Part shown: in pieces, positions 27,200 to 36,263 of the stretch
How the letters are laid out: every line of letters starts with the position of its first letter
How positions within the stretch are numbered: position 1 is the first letter of the stretch
NCBI RefSeq assembly: GCF_016616095.2
Contig: NZ_CP067089.2
Location: 3,844,001 to 3,908,000, forward strand
DNA length: 64,000 nt
Reading direction: 5' to 3'
DNA from: Breznakiella homolactica
GTDB lineage: Bacteria; Spirochaetota; Spirochaetia; Treponematales; Breznakiellaceae
Position numbers and translations under genes: made by a program
The notes under the pieces: model-generated
What the model saw: only the letters and a program-made list of their open reading frames with translations
Database searches by the model: none
What the model was told of the DNA's origin: nothing

Positions 27200-27736
27200 A
27201 TGATGGAACACTCAAGGGACAACAGAGACAGAGATAACAGGGACAGAAAATACGAAGAAAAGGAATTCGTGGAGAAGCTCGTCAAGCTTAACCGCACCGC
27301 AAAGGTCGTTAAGGGCGGCCGCCGGTTTTCCTTTTCAGCCCTCACCGTAGTGGGCGACCGCAAGGGCAATGTCGGTTACGGATTCGGAAAGGCCAATGAC
27401 GTTTCCGAAGCGATCCGGAAAAGCATCGACAAAGCCAAGCGGAACCTCGTTAAACTTCCCATTAAAAATGGAACGATCCCCCATGAAATCCGGGGAATCT
27501 TTAAATCATCGGAAGTACTGCTCAAACCCGCCTGTTCCGGTACCGGAATCATCGCCGGGGGACCCGTGCGGGCCATCATGGAAGCCGGCGGCGTAACCGA
27601 TGTGCTCAGCAAATCCATCGGCGCTAACAACCAGTACAACGTGGTTAAGGCAACCTTTGAATGCATCAGTTTAATGATGGACGCGAAGACCATAGCCAAG
27701 AACCGGGGCAAATCCCTGAAGGAACTGTGGGGTTAA
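27200..27736 (+). CDS. rpsE: 30S ribosomal protein S5
   Basis: 178 residues. The double-stranded-RNA-binding domain has VKGGRRFSFSALTVVGDRKG and GYGFGKANDVSEAI. The N-terminus has a charged extension with a short repeat (DNRDRDNRDR) before the usual EEKEFVEKLVKLNR. S5 acts in decoding accuracy and mRNA unwinding. It starts at the first of two consecutive ATG codons. Confidence 0.97.
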   Translation: MMEHSRDNRDRDNRDRKYEEKEFVEKLVKLNRTAKVVKGGRRFSFSALTVVGDRKGNVGYGFGKANDVSEAIRKSIDKAKRNLVKLPIKNGTIPHEIRGIFKSSEVLLKPACSGTGIIAGGPVRAIMEAGGVTDVLSKSIGANNQYNVVKATFECISLMMDAKTIAKNRGKSLKELWG

Positions 27737-27737
27737 T

Positions 27738-27923
27738 ATGGCACAGAAGATACGGATCAAGCTTGTACGGAGTACCATAGGAACCCTTCCCAAGCAGCGG
27801 GCGACCGTTAGGTCATTGGGTCTGCGGAAGATCGGATCAACCACCGAACAGGAAGCCACCCCCGCCATTTTAGGCATGGTCAGGACCGTGGCGCATCTGG
27901 TGGCGGTGGAGGAGATTAAATAA
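27738..27923 (+). CDS. rpmD: 50S ribosomal protein L30
   Basis: 61 residues: MAQKIRIKLVRSTIGTLPKQ then a pattern of short strands and helices ending in RTVAHLVAVEEIK. It starts one base after rpsE and ends in TAATG shared with rplO. Confidence 0.96.
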   Translation: MAQKIRIKLVRSTIGTLPKQRATVRSLGLRKIGSTTEQEATPAILGMVRTVAHLVAVEEIK

Positions 27924-28393
27924 TGCACGATTTTGATCTGCGCGCCCCCGAAGGCGCCAATAAAAAGAAGCGTATTGTCGGCCGCGGCCAGGGTTCCGGA
28001 AGGGGAACCACCTCCGGGAAAGGCAATAAGGGGCAGAAAGCCCGTTCCGGCGGAAAAACCTACGTTGGTTTTGAAGGCGGACAGATGCCCCTGTACCGGC
28101 GTCTCGCGCACCGGGGCTTTTCAAACTATCCCTTTAAGAAGGAATTCCAGGTAATCAATCTGGGAGAAATCGAAAAGCGGTACAGTGACGGGGAAACCGT
28201 TGATGCGGCTACTCTGATACAGAAAGGGCTCGCTAAGGGAACAGTGCCGGTTAAGATCCTCGGAGACGGGGAATTCACCAAGAAACTCAACTTTACCGCT
28301 GTTGCCATGTCCGCATCGGCTAAGCAGAAGATTGAGAAAGCAGGCGGTTCCGTTGCCGCCGCCGAAAACGGCGGCGATAAAGCCGACGCGTAA
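27923..28393 (+). CDS. rplO: 50S ribosomal protein L15
   Basis: 156 residues: MHDFDLRAPEGANKKKRIVG, the Gly-rich GRGQGSGRGTTSGKGNKGQ region and FEGGQMPLYRRLAHRGF. An Ala-rich acidic tail of about 15 residues ends the protein. Confidence 0.97.
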   Translation: MHDFDLRAPEGANKKKRIVGRGQGSGRGTTSGKGNKGQKARSGGKTYVGFEGGQMPLYRRLAHRGFSNYPFKKEFQVINLGEIEKRYSDGETVDAATLIQKGLAKGTVPVKILGDGEFTKKLNFTAVAMSASAKQKIEKAGGSVAAAENGGDKADA

Positions 28394-28416
28394 AGCGCCT
28401 TATATAGGGATGTTTC

Positions 28417-29748
28417 ATGGCTAGCAATGCATTGGTTGGTATTTTTAGGGTTAAGGAGCTTCGCGAGCGGGTACTGTTTACCACATTGATGCTCATCGTC
28501 TTCCGTCTCGGGACGGTGCTTCCCATTCCGGGCATCAATGTCCGGGCGCTGAACGCTTACTTTTTATCCATGCAGAATTCCGGGAATGCCATTATAGATT
28601 ACCTCGACTTTTTTGCCGGCGGTGCATTCTCCAATTTCTCGGTGTTCATGCTGGGTATAATGCCCTATATCTCCATGTCCATCATCATGCAGCTTCTGCT
28701 TATCGTCTTCCCCAGGCTTAAGAAAATATCCGAGGAAGAGGGCGGCAAGAAAAAAATCCAGGGATACCAGCGCATCGGTACGGTTGTGGTCTGTCTTATC
28801 CAGTCTTTCGCGGTCACCCAATACGCCCAGAGTATTTCACGGACCGTGGAAGATCTGCTTACCATGCCCATGCTTTCGTTCACCCTGATTGCCATGATGA
28901 CGGTCACCACGGGAACCATGTTCCTTATGTGGATCGGCGAACAGATTACCAAACGGGGTATCGGAAACGGTATATCCCTGCTGATCTTTGCCGGTATCGT
29001 GGCACGGCTTCCCCAGGCAGTGTGGGAACTCATTACCCGGGTCCGGAGCGGGGATCTCAATCTCGTATTCGTTATTGTTGTATTCGTCATGTTTGTGGCC
29101 ATCGTAACCCTGGTTGTGTTCGAGCAGCAGGGGCAGCGGAAAATCCCCGTGCATTACGCAAAACGGGTGGTCGGACGCAAGATGTACGGCGCCCAGAATA
29201 CCTACATACCCTTTAAGATCAATCCCTCCGGAGTTATTCCGGTAATTTTTGCGTCATCCATATTGACGTTTCCATTGCAGATCGCATCCACCATCGGCGG
29301 TAATGTTGCCTGGCTCGCGGCAGTTTCCCGGGCGCTGAACCCCCAGGGTGTGCTTTACAATGTACTCTACGTTCTGCTCATCGTATTCTTCGCCTATTTC
29401 TATACTCAGGTCAGCCTGAATCCCATTGAAATAGCCAAGAATATCCGTGAAAACGGCGGTTCCATTCCCGGAATCAGGACCGACAGGATTGAAGAGTATT
29501 TGACCAAGATCCTGAACCGTATTGTTCTGCCCGGGTCATTGTACCTGGCGGTCATTGCGGTTCTTCCGACCATTATCCAGAGGCTGTTCAACTTTCCGCC
29601 TTCAATCTCCTACCTTATGGGCGGTACATCACTGCTGATTATGGTCGGGGTTGACCTGGATACCATGAGCCAGATTGAGGCGCTTCTTAAGATGCACCAC
29701 CATGACGGGCTTACGAAAAAAGGTAAACTCAGGGGTCGGAACCTGTAG
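28417..29748 (+). CDS. secY: Protein translocase subunit SecY
   Basis: 443 residues with ten membrane helices, the channel of the Sec system. Signatures include FRLGTVLPIPGINVRALN and LGIMPYISMSIIMQLL near the N-terminus, the cytoplasmic loops around GQRKIPVHYAKRVVGRKMYG, and ENGGSIPGIRTDRIEEYLT. The usual spc partners adk, map and infA do not follow; rpmJ comes next after a structured spacer. Confidence 0.98.
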   Translation: MASNALVGIFRVKELRERVLFTTLMLIVFRLGTVLPIPGINVRALNAYFLSMQNSGNAIIDYLDFFAGGAFSNFSVFMLGIMPYISMSIIMQLLLIVFPRLKKISEEEGGKKKIQGYQRIGTVVVCLIQSFAVTQYAQSISRTVEDLLTMPMLSFTLIAMMTVTTGTMFLMWIGEQITKRGIGNGISLLIFAGIVARLPQAVWELITRVRSGDLNLVFVIVVFVMFVAIVTLVVFEQQGQRKIPVHYAKRVVGRKMYGAQNTYIPFKINPSGVIPVIFASSILTFPLQIASTIGGNVAWLAAVSRALNPQGVLYNVLYVLLIVFFAYFYTQVSLNPIEIAKNIRENGGSIPGIRTDRIEEYLTKILNRIVLPGSLYLAVIAVLPTIIQRLFNFPPSISYLMGGTSLLIMVGVDLDTMSQIEALLKMHHHDGLTKKGKLRGRNL

Positions 29749-29922
29749 GGCCGCCGGCCGGAAAATGTGCATATTTCATTTTTCGGCGGAAAGCCCTAGG
29801 CGAATCGGAAAAAATTCGCTTTAATAGTATATTACCGAAAGATCCGGGCTGCCCTCATCTACAAAAAGCCCGGATTCTTGTACGGAACTAATTGTAAGTT
29901 ACTTACAAGGGAGAAAAGAAGG
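29749..29922. other. secY-rpmJ spacer with hairpins
   Basis: 174 bp without a gene. Inverted repeats: GCCGGAAAATG / CATTTTTCGGC near 29757-29797, GCGAAT/ATTCGC near 29810, GATCCGGGC / GCCCGGATTC near 29840-29877, and the perfect triloop TTGTAAG-TTA-CTTACAA at 29891-29907 just before the rpmJ ribosome site. Confidence 0.65.
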
Positions 29923-30036
29923 ATGAAAGTCCGGACAAGTGTAAAACCTATTTGCGATAAATGCAAAGTGATTAAGCGGAACGGTATAATCCGTATCGTT
30001 TGTCAGAATCCAAAGCATAAACAGAAACAAGGCTAG
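29923..30036 (+). CDS. rpmJ: 50S ribosomal protein L36, zinc-binding form
   Basis: 37 residues: [20 protein letters not shown], then [17 protein letters not shown]. The ligands C-x2-C...C-x4-H mark the zinc-binding form. AAGAAGG precedes the ATG. Confidence 0.97.
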   Translation: MKVRTSVKPICDKCKVIKRNGIIRIVCQNPKHKQKQG

Positions 30037-30050
30037 GGGGTGTTGTATCT

Positions 30051-30416
30051 ATGGCTCGTATAGCAGGGGTTGACCTCCCTAACAAGCACGTAAACATTGC
30101 TTTGACCTATATCTTCGGGATCGGCCGGTCCAGCGCCGATGAAATCTGCGCCAAGGCCAAGATCGATCCCATGCGGCTCATCAATGACCTGTCCCAGGAG
30201 GAACTCAACGAACTCCGGCAGCTCATTGAAAATGAATACAAGGTTGAAGGCCGTTTACGGACTGAGATAGCCCTGAACATCAAACGGCTTATGGATATCG
30301 GCTGTTACCGCGGCCTCCGGCACCGGAAAGGCCTGCCCTTGCGCGGCCAGCGGACCCGGACAAACGCGCGGACCCGGAAGGGTAAGAAAAAGACCGTTGC
30401 CGGCAAGAAGAAATAG
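30051..30416 (+). CDS. rpsM: 30S ribosomal protein S13
   Basis: 121 residues: [20 protein letters not shown], the helix-two-turn-helix region ending with [19 protein letters not shown], and a basic tail. S13 bridges to the large subunit. GGGGG before the start is the likely ribosome site. Confidence 0.98.
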   Translation: MARIAGVDLPNKHVNIALTYIFGIGRSSADEICAKAKIDPMRLINDLSQEELNELRQLIENEYKVEGRLRTEIALNIKRLMDIGCYRGLRHRKGLPLRGQRTRTNARTRKGKKKTVAGKKK

Positions 30417-30428
30417 GCGGAGGAAACA

Positions 30429-30812
30429 GTGGCTGCTAATACCAAGAAACGGAAAGAGAAGAAGTCCGTATATGAAGGGAACGTTTACATTCAGGCTACG
30501 TTCAATAATACCATCGTAACTATCACCGACCTTATGGGCAACGCTATTTCATGGGCGAGCTCCGGCGGTTTGGGATTCAGGGGCGCCAAAAAATCGACCC
30601 CCTTTGCGGCCCAGTCGGTAACCGAGATCGCGGCCCAGAAGGCTATGCAGGTCGGGCTCCGGGAAGTGCATGTTTACGTTAAGGGTCCCGGAATCGGCCG
30701 TGAATCGGCAATCCGGCAGCTTGGCGCTCTGGGAATTAAAGTCCGGTCCATCAATGATGTAACCCCGATTCCGCACAACGGCTGCCGTCCGCGGAAAACC
30801 AGGCGTATCTAA
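30429..30812 (+). CDS. rpsK: 30S ribosomal protein S11
   Basis: 127 residues from a GTG start with GGAGG upstream. Signatures are [20 protein letters not shown] and the C-terminal [18 protein letters not shown]11 forms part of the platform. Confidence 0.98.
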   Translation: MAANTKKRKEKKSVYEGNVYIQATFNNTIVTITDLMGNAISWASSGGLGFRGAKKSTPFAAQSVTEIAAQKAMQVGLREVHVYVKGPGIGRESAIRQLGALGIKVRSINDVTPIPHNGCRPRKTRRI

Positions 30813-30827
30813 GAAGGGAGAGAAGTT

Positions 30828-31463
30828 ATGGCACGATATACAGGACCAGTTTGCCGTTTATGCCGGACTGAGCAGAAGAAACTGATGCTCAAAGGTGACC
30901 GGTGCAAAAGCGACAAGTGTCCCATTAATAGAAAACGGCCGGCCCCGGGAAAGGATCCCAAAGCACGGCCCGGAAAACGCTCTGATTACGGATTCCAGCT
31001 CAGGGAAAAACAGAAGCTCAAGAGAATATACGGAATGCAGGAAAAACAGTTCAGCCTTTTCTTTGACCGGGCTCTGCGCACTTCCGGCATCACCGGTGAG
31101 AACCTTTTTATTCTCCTGGAACGCAGACTTGACAACGTCGTGTACCGGATGCGTTTTGCCACAAGCAGAAGCCAGGCCCGTCAGATTGTTCTGCACGGTC
31201 ATGTCACCGTAAACGGCCGGCGTGTTAATGTTCCTTCTTTCCTGGTCAAACCCAATGATGTTATTGAAATTAAGGAACCCAGCAAAAATATGGTGGTCAT
31301 CAAAGAAGCTCTTAAGGAATTCGGCAAATCAGGAGTTATGCCCTGGCTGCAGCTCGACCCTGACACCATGAAGGGAACCTTCATGGCAATTCCCCGCCGC
31401 AGCGATATAACCGATCTGGCGGACATCAAAGAGCAGATGATCGTCGAATTATATTCAAAATAA
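30828..31463 (+). CDS. rpsD: 30S ribosomal protein S4, cysteine-containing form
   Basis: 211 residues. The N-terminus has four Cys (CRLCR...DRCKSDKC), the zinc-binding version. The S4 RNA-binding domain contains LERRLDNVVYRMRFA and GHVTVNGRRVNVPS. S4 is a primary assembly protein and, in some bacteria, an autoregulator of this operon. Confidence 0.98.
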   Translation: MARYTGPVCRLCRTEQKKLMLKGDRCKSDKCPINRKRPAPGKDPKARPGKRSDYGFQLREKQKLKRIYGMQEKQFSLFFDRALRTSGITGENLFILLERRLDNVVYRMRFATSRSQARQIVLHGHVTVNGRRVNVPSFLVKPNDVIEIKEPSKNMVVIKEALKEFGKSGVMPWLQLDPDTMKGTFMAIPRRSDITDLADIKEQMIVELYSK

Positions 31464-31472
31464 GGAGCACCC

Positions 31473-32528
31473 ATGGCCCGTAAGAACCTGCTTAAAGGAT
31501 TCAAACGTCCCAAAGGCATCACCTTTGAGCACGGTGAACTCAAGCCGAATTACGGCAAGTTCATCGCCGCCCCTTTCGAACCGGGATTCGGAACGACAGT
31601 GGGAAATACCTTGCGAAGGGTTCTCCTCTCATCGATCCAGGGGTATGCGATCACTGCGGTTAAGATTACGTCCTATGACGCCGACGGGGTTCCCCACAGC
31701 GTTTCCAGTGAATTTGAAACGATTCCAAATATCGTTGAGGATACTCTGGAGGTAATCAACAACCTCAAACAGATCCGTCTCCGGCTTCCCGAAGACGTGG
31801 AGCAGGATATACTCCTGTATGAATGGTCCGGAAAAGGCGAAATCAAAAGTGATGATTTCGAACGCACCGGACAGGTTGAAGTACTGAGTGCCGGCCAGCA
31901 CATTATGACCCTTATGGATGACGCCCATGTGGAATTCGAGATCCAGGTTGATCTCGGCCGTGGGTATATTCCTTCCGAGGTGAACGAACGCTACGTGGAT
32001 GTAATCGGTACAATCCCCATGGATGCGATTTTCACACCCGTGAAGAAGGTCAAATTCGCGGTGGAACCCACCAGGGTCGGCCAGCGCAGTGACTACGACA
32101 AACTGGTGCTTGAGATCTGGACCGACGGAACGGTTAAGCCCGACGATTCCCTTGCGGAAGCGGCCAAGATCGCCAAGGATCATTTTTCGGTTTTTATCAA
32201 CTTTGACGAAAATAACCTCGGAACCGAGGAAGATCTCGATGAAGACGACGAGCGGATCCGGCAGATCCTCAACACTCCGGTGGAGGAACTGGAACTTTCC
32301 GTAAGGTCTTCGAACTGTTTGAAGAACGCGAATATTAAGACCATTGGGGAACTGACCCGGAAAACCGAGGACGATATTGCCAAGACGAGAAACTTCGGCA
32401 AAAAATCCCTCCAGGAAATTAAGGAAAAACTTAAGGAATGGAACCTGGGCCTCGGCATCACGGACATGAATGTCCTGAAGAACGCGGTAAAGATTACCCC
32501 GGATAAGGAAGATAAAGATGAAGCATAA
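31473..32528 (+). CDS. rpoA: RNA polymerase alpha subunit
   Basis: 351 residues, longer than the roughly 320-330 of many bacteria. The N-terminal domain has [20 protein letters not shown], the dimerisation signature. The C-terminal domain has two helix-hairpin-helix motifs near [20 protein letters not shown], which bind UP elements and activators. The linker is acidic ([13 protein letters not shown]). It overlaps rplQ by 11 bases. Confidence 0.98.
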   Translation: MARKNLLKGFKRPKGITFEHGELKPNYGKFIAAPFEPGFGTTVGNTLRRVLLSSIQGYAITAVKITSYDADGVPHSVSSEFETIPNIVEDTLEVINNLKQIRLRLPEDVEQDILLYEWSGKGEIKSDDFERTGQVEVLSAGQHIMTLMDDAHVEFEIQVDLGRGYIPSEVNERYVDVIGTIPMDAIFTPVKKVKFAVEPTRVGQRSDYDKLVLEIWTDGTVKPDDSLAEAAKIAKDHFSVFINFDENNLGTEEDLDEDDERIRQILNTPVEELELSVRSSNCLKNANIKTIGELTRKTEDDIAKTRNFGKKSLQEIKEKLKEWNLGLGITDMNVLKNAVKITPDKEDKDEA

Positions 32529-33066
32529 ACGCGGATTTAATCCCCTTGAACGGACTTCGGCCCACAGGAAAGCCCTTCATCGCAGCATGGTTACGTCCTT
32601 ATTCAGATATGAAAGGATAAGGACCACTAAAGCGAAGGCCCTTGAAATCCGCCGGAGCGCGGAAAAAATGATCACCCGGGCAAAGGTGGATTCCGTCCAC
32701 AACCGGCGCCTTGTCTCGAGCCGTCTCTATGATGAAGGGGTTGTGGCGAAGCTGTTTACGATCATTGCTCCCCGTATGCAGGACAGGCCCGGCGGTTATA
32801 CCCGGATCATCAAGCTTGGCGAGCGCGCCGGGGACGCGGCGGAAATCGTGATCCTCGAGCTCGTGGATTACCAGCTCGACACCGGCGATTCCAAAGACAA
32901 GGATAAAAAGGCCAAGAAGCAGCCTGCCAAGAAAGCCGCGGCGCCCAAAGCAGCCAAGGAAAAGGCCAAGACCGAGAAAAAGGAACCAGCCAAAGCTGCA
33001 AAGCCCGCCGCTAAGGCGCCCAAAGCTGAAAAACCCGAAGTTTCCGATGCGGAAAAGGCTGAATAG
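32518..33066 (+). CDS. rplQ: 50S ribosomal protein L17 with Lys/Ala-rich tail
   Basis: 182 residues. The first 120 are normal L17 ([40 protein letters not shown]). About 60 extra residues follow, almost entirely Lys, Ala, Pro and Glu ([20 protein letters not shown] and similar). Similar low-complexity tails occur on L17 in some other bacteria; their role is unknown, with nonspecific RNA contact most likely. Confidence 0.97.
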   Translation: MKHKRGFNPLERTSAHRKALHRSMVTSLFRYERIRTTKAKALEIRRSAEKMITRAKVDSVHNRRLVSSRLYDEGVVAKLFTIIAPRMQDRPGGYTRIIKLGERAGDAAEIVILELVDYQLDTGDSKDKDKKAKKQPAKKAAAPKAAKEKAKTEKKEPAKAAKPAAKAPKAEKPEVSDAEKAE

Positions 33067-33080
33067 GGGAGGAGAAGAAT

Positions 33081-33260
33081 ATGTCTAAAGCACACAGAGG
33101 AAAAGGTATCCGTGAACTTCCTTCCCGCGGACGGGGTGAATGTCCCGTCTGCAAGCGGTCCAACATCAAAGTTCTGTATGAGCAGGAATCGGGTGAAACA
33201 AAAGTGAAAATCTGCAAAACCTGCAAGGCCGCGATCAAACACGGAACGAAAAGCGTATAA
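33081..33260 (+). CDS. Small zinc-ribbon protein at the end of the alpha operon
   Basis: 59 residues: MSKAHRGKGIRELPSRGRGE, then CPVCKRSNIKVLYEQ and CKTCKAAIKHGTKSV. Two CxxC pairs 22 residues apart and a basic character give a zinc-ribbon resembling small ribosomal proteins. A strong GGGGAGGAG precedes the ATG, and the terminator follows. I do not recognise a named family. Position as the last cistron after rplQ suggests a ribosome-associated or translation-related role; this is inference. Confidence 0.85.
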   Translation: MSKAHRGKGIRELPSRGRGECPVCKRSNIKVLYEQESGETKVKICKTCKAAIKHGTKSV

Positions 33261-33285
33261 TAGAAGCTGTAACAGCTGTATTCGA

Positions 33286-33322
33286 AAGCCTTAAAAGCCG
33301 CTGGTTTTTAAGGCTTTTTTTA
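33286..33322 (+). terminator. Terminator of the ribosomal block
   Basis: Fourteen-bp stem, arm AAGCCTTAAAAGCC with one G-T pair, loop GCT, then TTTTTTT. A small triloop AGCTG-TAA-CAGCT precedes it at about 33265. Confidence 0.92.
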
Positions 33323-33335
33323 TTCGCTGGTCAGG

Positions 33336-35360
33336 TTATGCCAGTGTCTGGATACTGAATACCGACGGTATGCTCCGGATGTTCTTTAAGATAAGTTTCA
33401 GGTCGTTCTGCTTTTCAAGCTGCATGGTGAAAAAACCCGTCAGATGGTTGCTGCCGCTTTCCTCAAGGCGGCCTTCTATGAGATGCCCCTGGTGTTTGCG
33501 CACCGCGCCTTCGATTTCGGAAAAAAGATCCGTAGCCATCCGCGCTTCAACCTTGAACCGTTTAACCAGAAGGGATGTGGCGTTTTCCCATTCCACATAT
33601 ATTTTCCGTTCCGCAAAATCGGGGATGTTTTTGAGATTGCTGCAGTTTTCCCGGTGTATGATGATTCCCCGGCCCCGGGAAACGTATCCGATGATGGGAT
33701 CCCCCGTAACCGGGTGGCAGCACCGGGCGAAGCGGATCATCATGTTTTTTTCATCCTCAACCTTGACATGCAGTACCTGGGCATCCAGAACCTGTTCGTT
33801 TATCACCCGCTGCTGGATGAGTTCGGCGGGTTTCGCCTCGGGCGCCGCGTGCTGTGGTTCAGCGGACGGAAGCGGCGGCTTCTTTTTCGCCACCACGTTC
33901 TTTTCGATAATAAGGGAATCGTCGTGCTGAACCAGCCAGGACCGGATTTTGCTCCGCGCTTTGGATGTCTTTACCGCCCTGAGCCAGTTGAGGTTTGGGT
34001 GCGCGCTGGGTGCGGTCAGGATTTCCACCACCTGGGTATTCCGAAGCTCCGACGAAAGAGGCACAATGGCGCCGTTCACCTTCGCGCCCATACAGTGTTC
34101 GCCGATATCGGAATGGATGTAATAGGCGAAGTCTATGGGAGTCGCCCCGGCGGGCAGTTCAATCACCTTGCCCTGGGGGGTAAATACATAAATTGAATCT
34201 TTCAGTATTTCCCGTTTAATATCCTCCAGGAATCCCGCGGAATTATCCGGTTCCTGTTCCGATAGGTTCCAGGTTTTAAGACGGTTAACAATGGACAGGT
34301 CTTCGGGACGGACAATTTCCGAAGTGCTTCCTTTTTTGTAAAGCCAGTGGCTGGCGACACCGTACTCAGCGGTCCGTTCCATCTCAAAGGTTCTGATCTG
34401 AATTTCGAGAAGTTTTCCGTCATAGGACATAACCGTTGTATGGAGGCTCTGGTAACCGTTAGCCTTGGGCATGGCGATATAATCTTTAAACCGGCCGTCG
34501 ATTGGTTTCCATAACCTGTGGACAATGCCGAGCAGGGTATAACAGTTTTCTATACTGTCGCAGAGTATCCTGATTCCGAACAGGTCATAGAGATCCCCGG
34601 CGTTTTTATTCCGCTTCCGCATTTTTTTATAAATTGAATAAAAATGCTTGGCCCTGCTTTTTACCTCGATGGGGATATTCGAGACCGCGGCCTCCCCGCG
34701 GATGGCGTCCTGCACTTTTTCGAGGAACTGGTTCCGCTCGTCCCTTTTAAGGGAAACTATTTCTTTTATCTGGAGATAGGCTTCCCGGTTGAGCTGTTTG
34801 AGGGAAAGGTCTTCCAGTTCATCCTTGAGCCAGGAAATACCGAGCCTGTCCGCCAGGGGAGCGTAGATATCCAGGCATTCCTGTGCCCGCTGTTTCCGCT
34901 GTTCCGGCGGCAGGTGGTCAAGGGTCCGCATGTTGTGGAGTTTATCCGCCAGTTTGATAAGGATTACCCGGATATCCTTGACCATGGCAAAAAGCATTTT
35001 CCGGATATTCTCGGCTTCCTGGATTGTTTTGTTCTTCGCGGAAATATCGGCGATTTCCGAAACACCTTCCACCAAAAGCGCCGCCGTATCGCCGAACCGT
35101 TCGGCAATCGCCTCCTTGGTCGTTCCGGTATTGTCCAGAACTCCGTGGAGCAGCGCCGCAGTCACGGCGTCACTGTCCAGGTGCAGGTCAATGAGAATTG
35201 ACGCGACCCCCAGCGGATGGATGATATAGGGTTCGCCGGATGCCCGCTTCTGCCCGGCATGGATCTCCTCTGCCCAGCGGGCCGCGCGGAGAATCCGGTC
35301 CCGTTCTTCCGGAGGATAGGGTTCAATTTTTGCCGTAAAGTCTGAAATATATTTTTCCAT
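33336..35360 (-). CDS. rel: Rel/SpoT-family (p)ppGpp enzyme with degenerate hydrolase site
   Basis: 674 residues with the long Rel layout: HD hydrolase domain (about 35-190), synthetase (about 235-360), TGS (about 395-460), a Cys-containing region (ARCCHPVTGD near 560) and C-terminal ACT. Synthetase residues look intact: YDLFGIR, RFKDYIAMPKANGYQSLHTT and EIQIRT; RFKD is the RxKD form usual in bifunctional enzymes. In the HD domain R39, H48, H72, D139 and N143 are present, but the pair HD is HG (Gly73) and ED is DN (Asp76, Asn77). These correspond to metal and catalytic residues of the hydrolase, so hydrolysis is probably lost or weak. The gene ends an operon behind prfA and prmC, about 30 bases after prmC. 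Confidence 0.93.
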   Translation of the reverse strand: MEKYISDFTAKIEPYPPEERDRILRAARWAEEIHAGQKRASGEPYIIHPLGVASILIDLHLDSDAVTAALLHGVLDNTGTTKEAIAERFGDTAALLVEGVSEIADISAKNKTIQEAENIRKMLFAMVKDIRVILIKLADKLHNMRTLDHLPPEQRKQRAQECLDIYAPLADRLGISWLKDELEDLSLKQLNREAYLQIKEIVSLKRDERNQFLEKVQDAIRGEAAVSNIPIEVKSRAKHFYSIYKKMRKRNKNAGDLYDLFGIRILCDSIENCYTLLGIVHRLWKPIDGRFKDYIAMPKANGYQSLHTTVMSYDGKLLEIQIRTFEMERTAEYGVASHWLYKKGSTSEIVRPEDLSIVNRLKTWNLSEQEPDNSAGFLEDIKREILKDSIYVFTPQGKVIELPAGATPIDFAYYIHSDIGEHCMGAKVNGAIVPLSSELRNTQVVEILTAPSAHPNLNWLRAVKTSKARSKIRSWLVQHDDSLIIEKNVVAKKKPPLPSAEPQHAAPEAKPAELIQQRVINEQVLDAQVLHVKVEDEKNMMIRFARCCHPVTGDPIIGYVSRGRGIIIHRENCSNLKNIPDFAERKIYVEWENATSLLVKRFKVEARMATDLFSEIEGAVRKHQGHLIEGRLEESGSNHLTGFFTMQLEKQNDLKLILKNIRSIPSVFSIQTLA

Positions 35361-35390
35361 GGTTACGCGTTTCCCCTCGGCGGAAAACCG

Positions 35391-36263
35391 TTAATCCGGA
35401 AAAGCCGCGCCGATTACCCGGTCCTTCCCTGACAGATCCCGGTGAACTTCAATGTCGGTATACCTGTGTTCTCCCAGTATCACGGCAATGGCGGGCATTT
35501 GTCTAGGGTCGGCTTCAAGGAGCAGCTTCGCCGGGGAATTCATCTTTTCAGGGGCTTCGGCGATAATGCGCCGGATGTAATCGAGGCCGTCCGCTCCGCC
35601 GTCCAGGGCGAGCCGCGGCTCATGCCTGACTTCCCTGTCCAGTCCGGAGATCATGCTTCCGGGGACATAGGGCGGATTCGAAACAATGAGATCGAATTTT
35701 CCCGGCAGGCTGCGCAGAAGGTCGCTCCGGAAGAAGCTGATAGAGCGGCTTTCCGGTTTTCCGCCGAGAAGTCTCCGGGCGTTTTCCTCCGCGACCGCAA
35801 GTGCGGCTTCTGAAATATCCGAGGCTGAAACGGAAATATCCGGTATTTCGTGCTTTACCGCAACGGCTACCGCTCCTGATCCCGTGCAGAGATCGAGCAC
35901 CCGCAGCGGTCCGGTCCGGGAAGCCGCCGGCATCTTCCGGATTTCCGCGATGGCCGCCTCAACCAGGATTTCCGTATCCGGCCGGGGAACCAGCACATCG
36001 GGGGTAATAAAAAAATCCAGCCCCCAGAACTCCTTGTGTCCGGTTATATAGGCCACATTTTCCCCGGCAATACGCCGCTGTATATGTTCGTCAAAAATGG
36101 TCTGGTTTTCTTCCGGAAGTTCCATGCCGTCATGTACCAGAAGGTAGGAACGGTCGATGCCGAGAATATCCGCAAGTATCAGTGAAGCATCGAGCCGGGG
36201 TGTTCCGATACCGGCGGCGGCAAGCAGGGCTGTCCCTTGGGAAAGGGCTTCCCCGCGGGTCAT
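35391..36263 (-). CDS. prmC: Release factor glutamine methyltransferase
   Basis: 290 residues with an N-terminal helical domain and a Rossmann methyltransferase domain. Motif I is [17 protein letters not shown] and the catalytic motif is SNPPYVPG. PrmC methylates the Gln of the GGQ motif in release factors. The start overlaps the prfA stop by four bases (ATGA), matching enzyme with substrate in one operon. Confidence 0.97.
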   Translation of the reverse strand: MTRGEALSQGTALLAAAGIGTPRLDASLILADILGIDRSYLLVHDGMELPEENQTIFDEHIQRRIAGENVAYITGHKEFWGLDFFITPDVLVPRPDTEILVEAAIAEIRKMPAASRTGPLRVLDLCTGSGAVAVAVKHEIPDISVSASDISEAALAVAEENARRLLGGKPESRSISFFRSDLLRSLPGKFDLIVSNPPYVPGSMISGLDREVRHEPRLALDGGADGLDYIRRIIAEAPEKMNSPAKLLLEADPRQMPAIAVILGEHRYTDIEVHRDLSGKDRVIGAAFPD

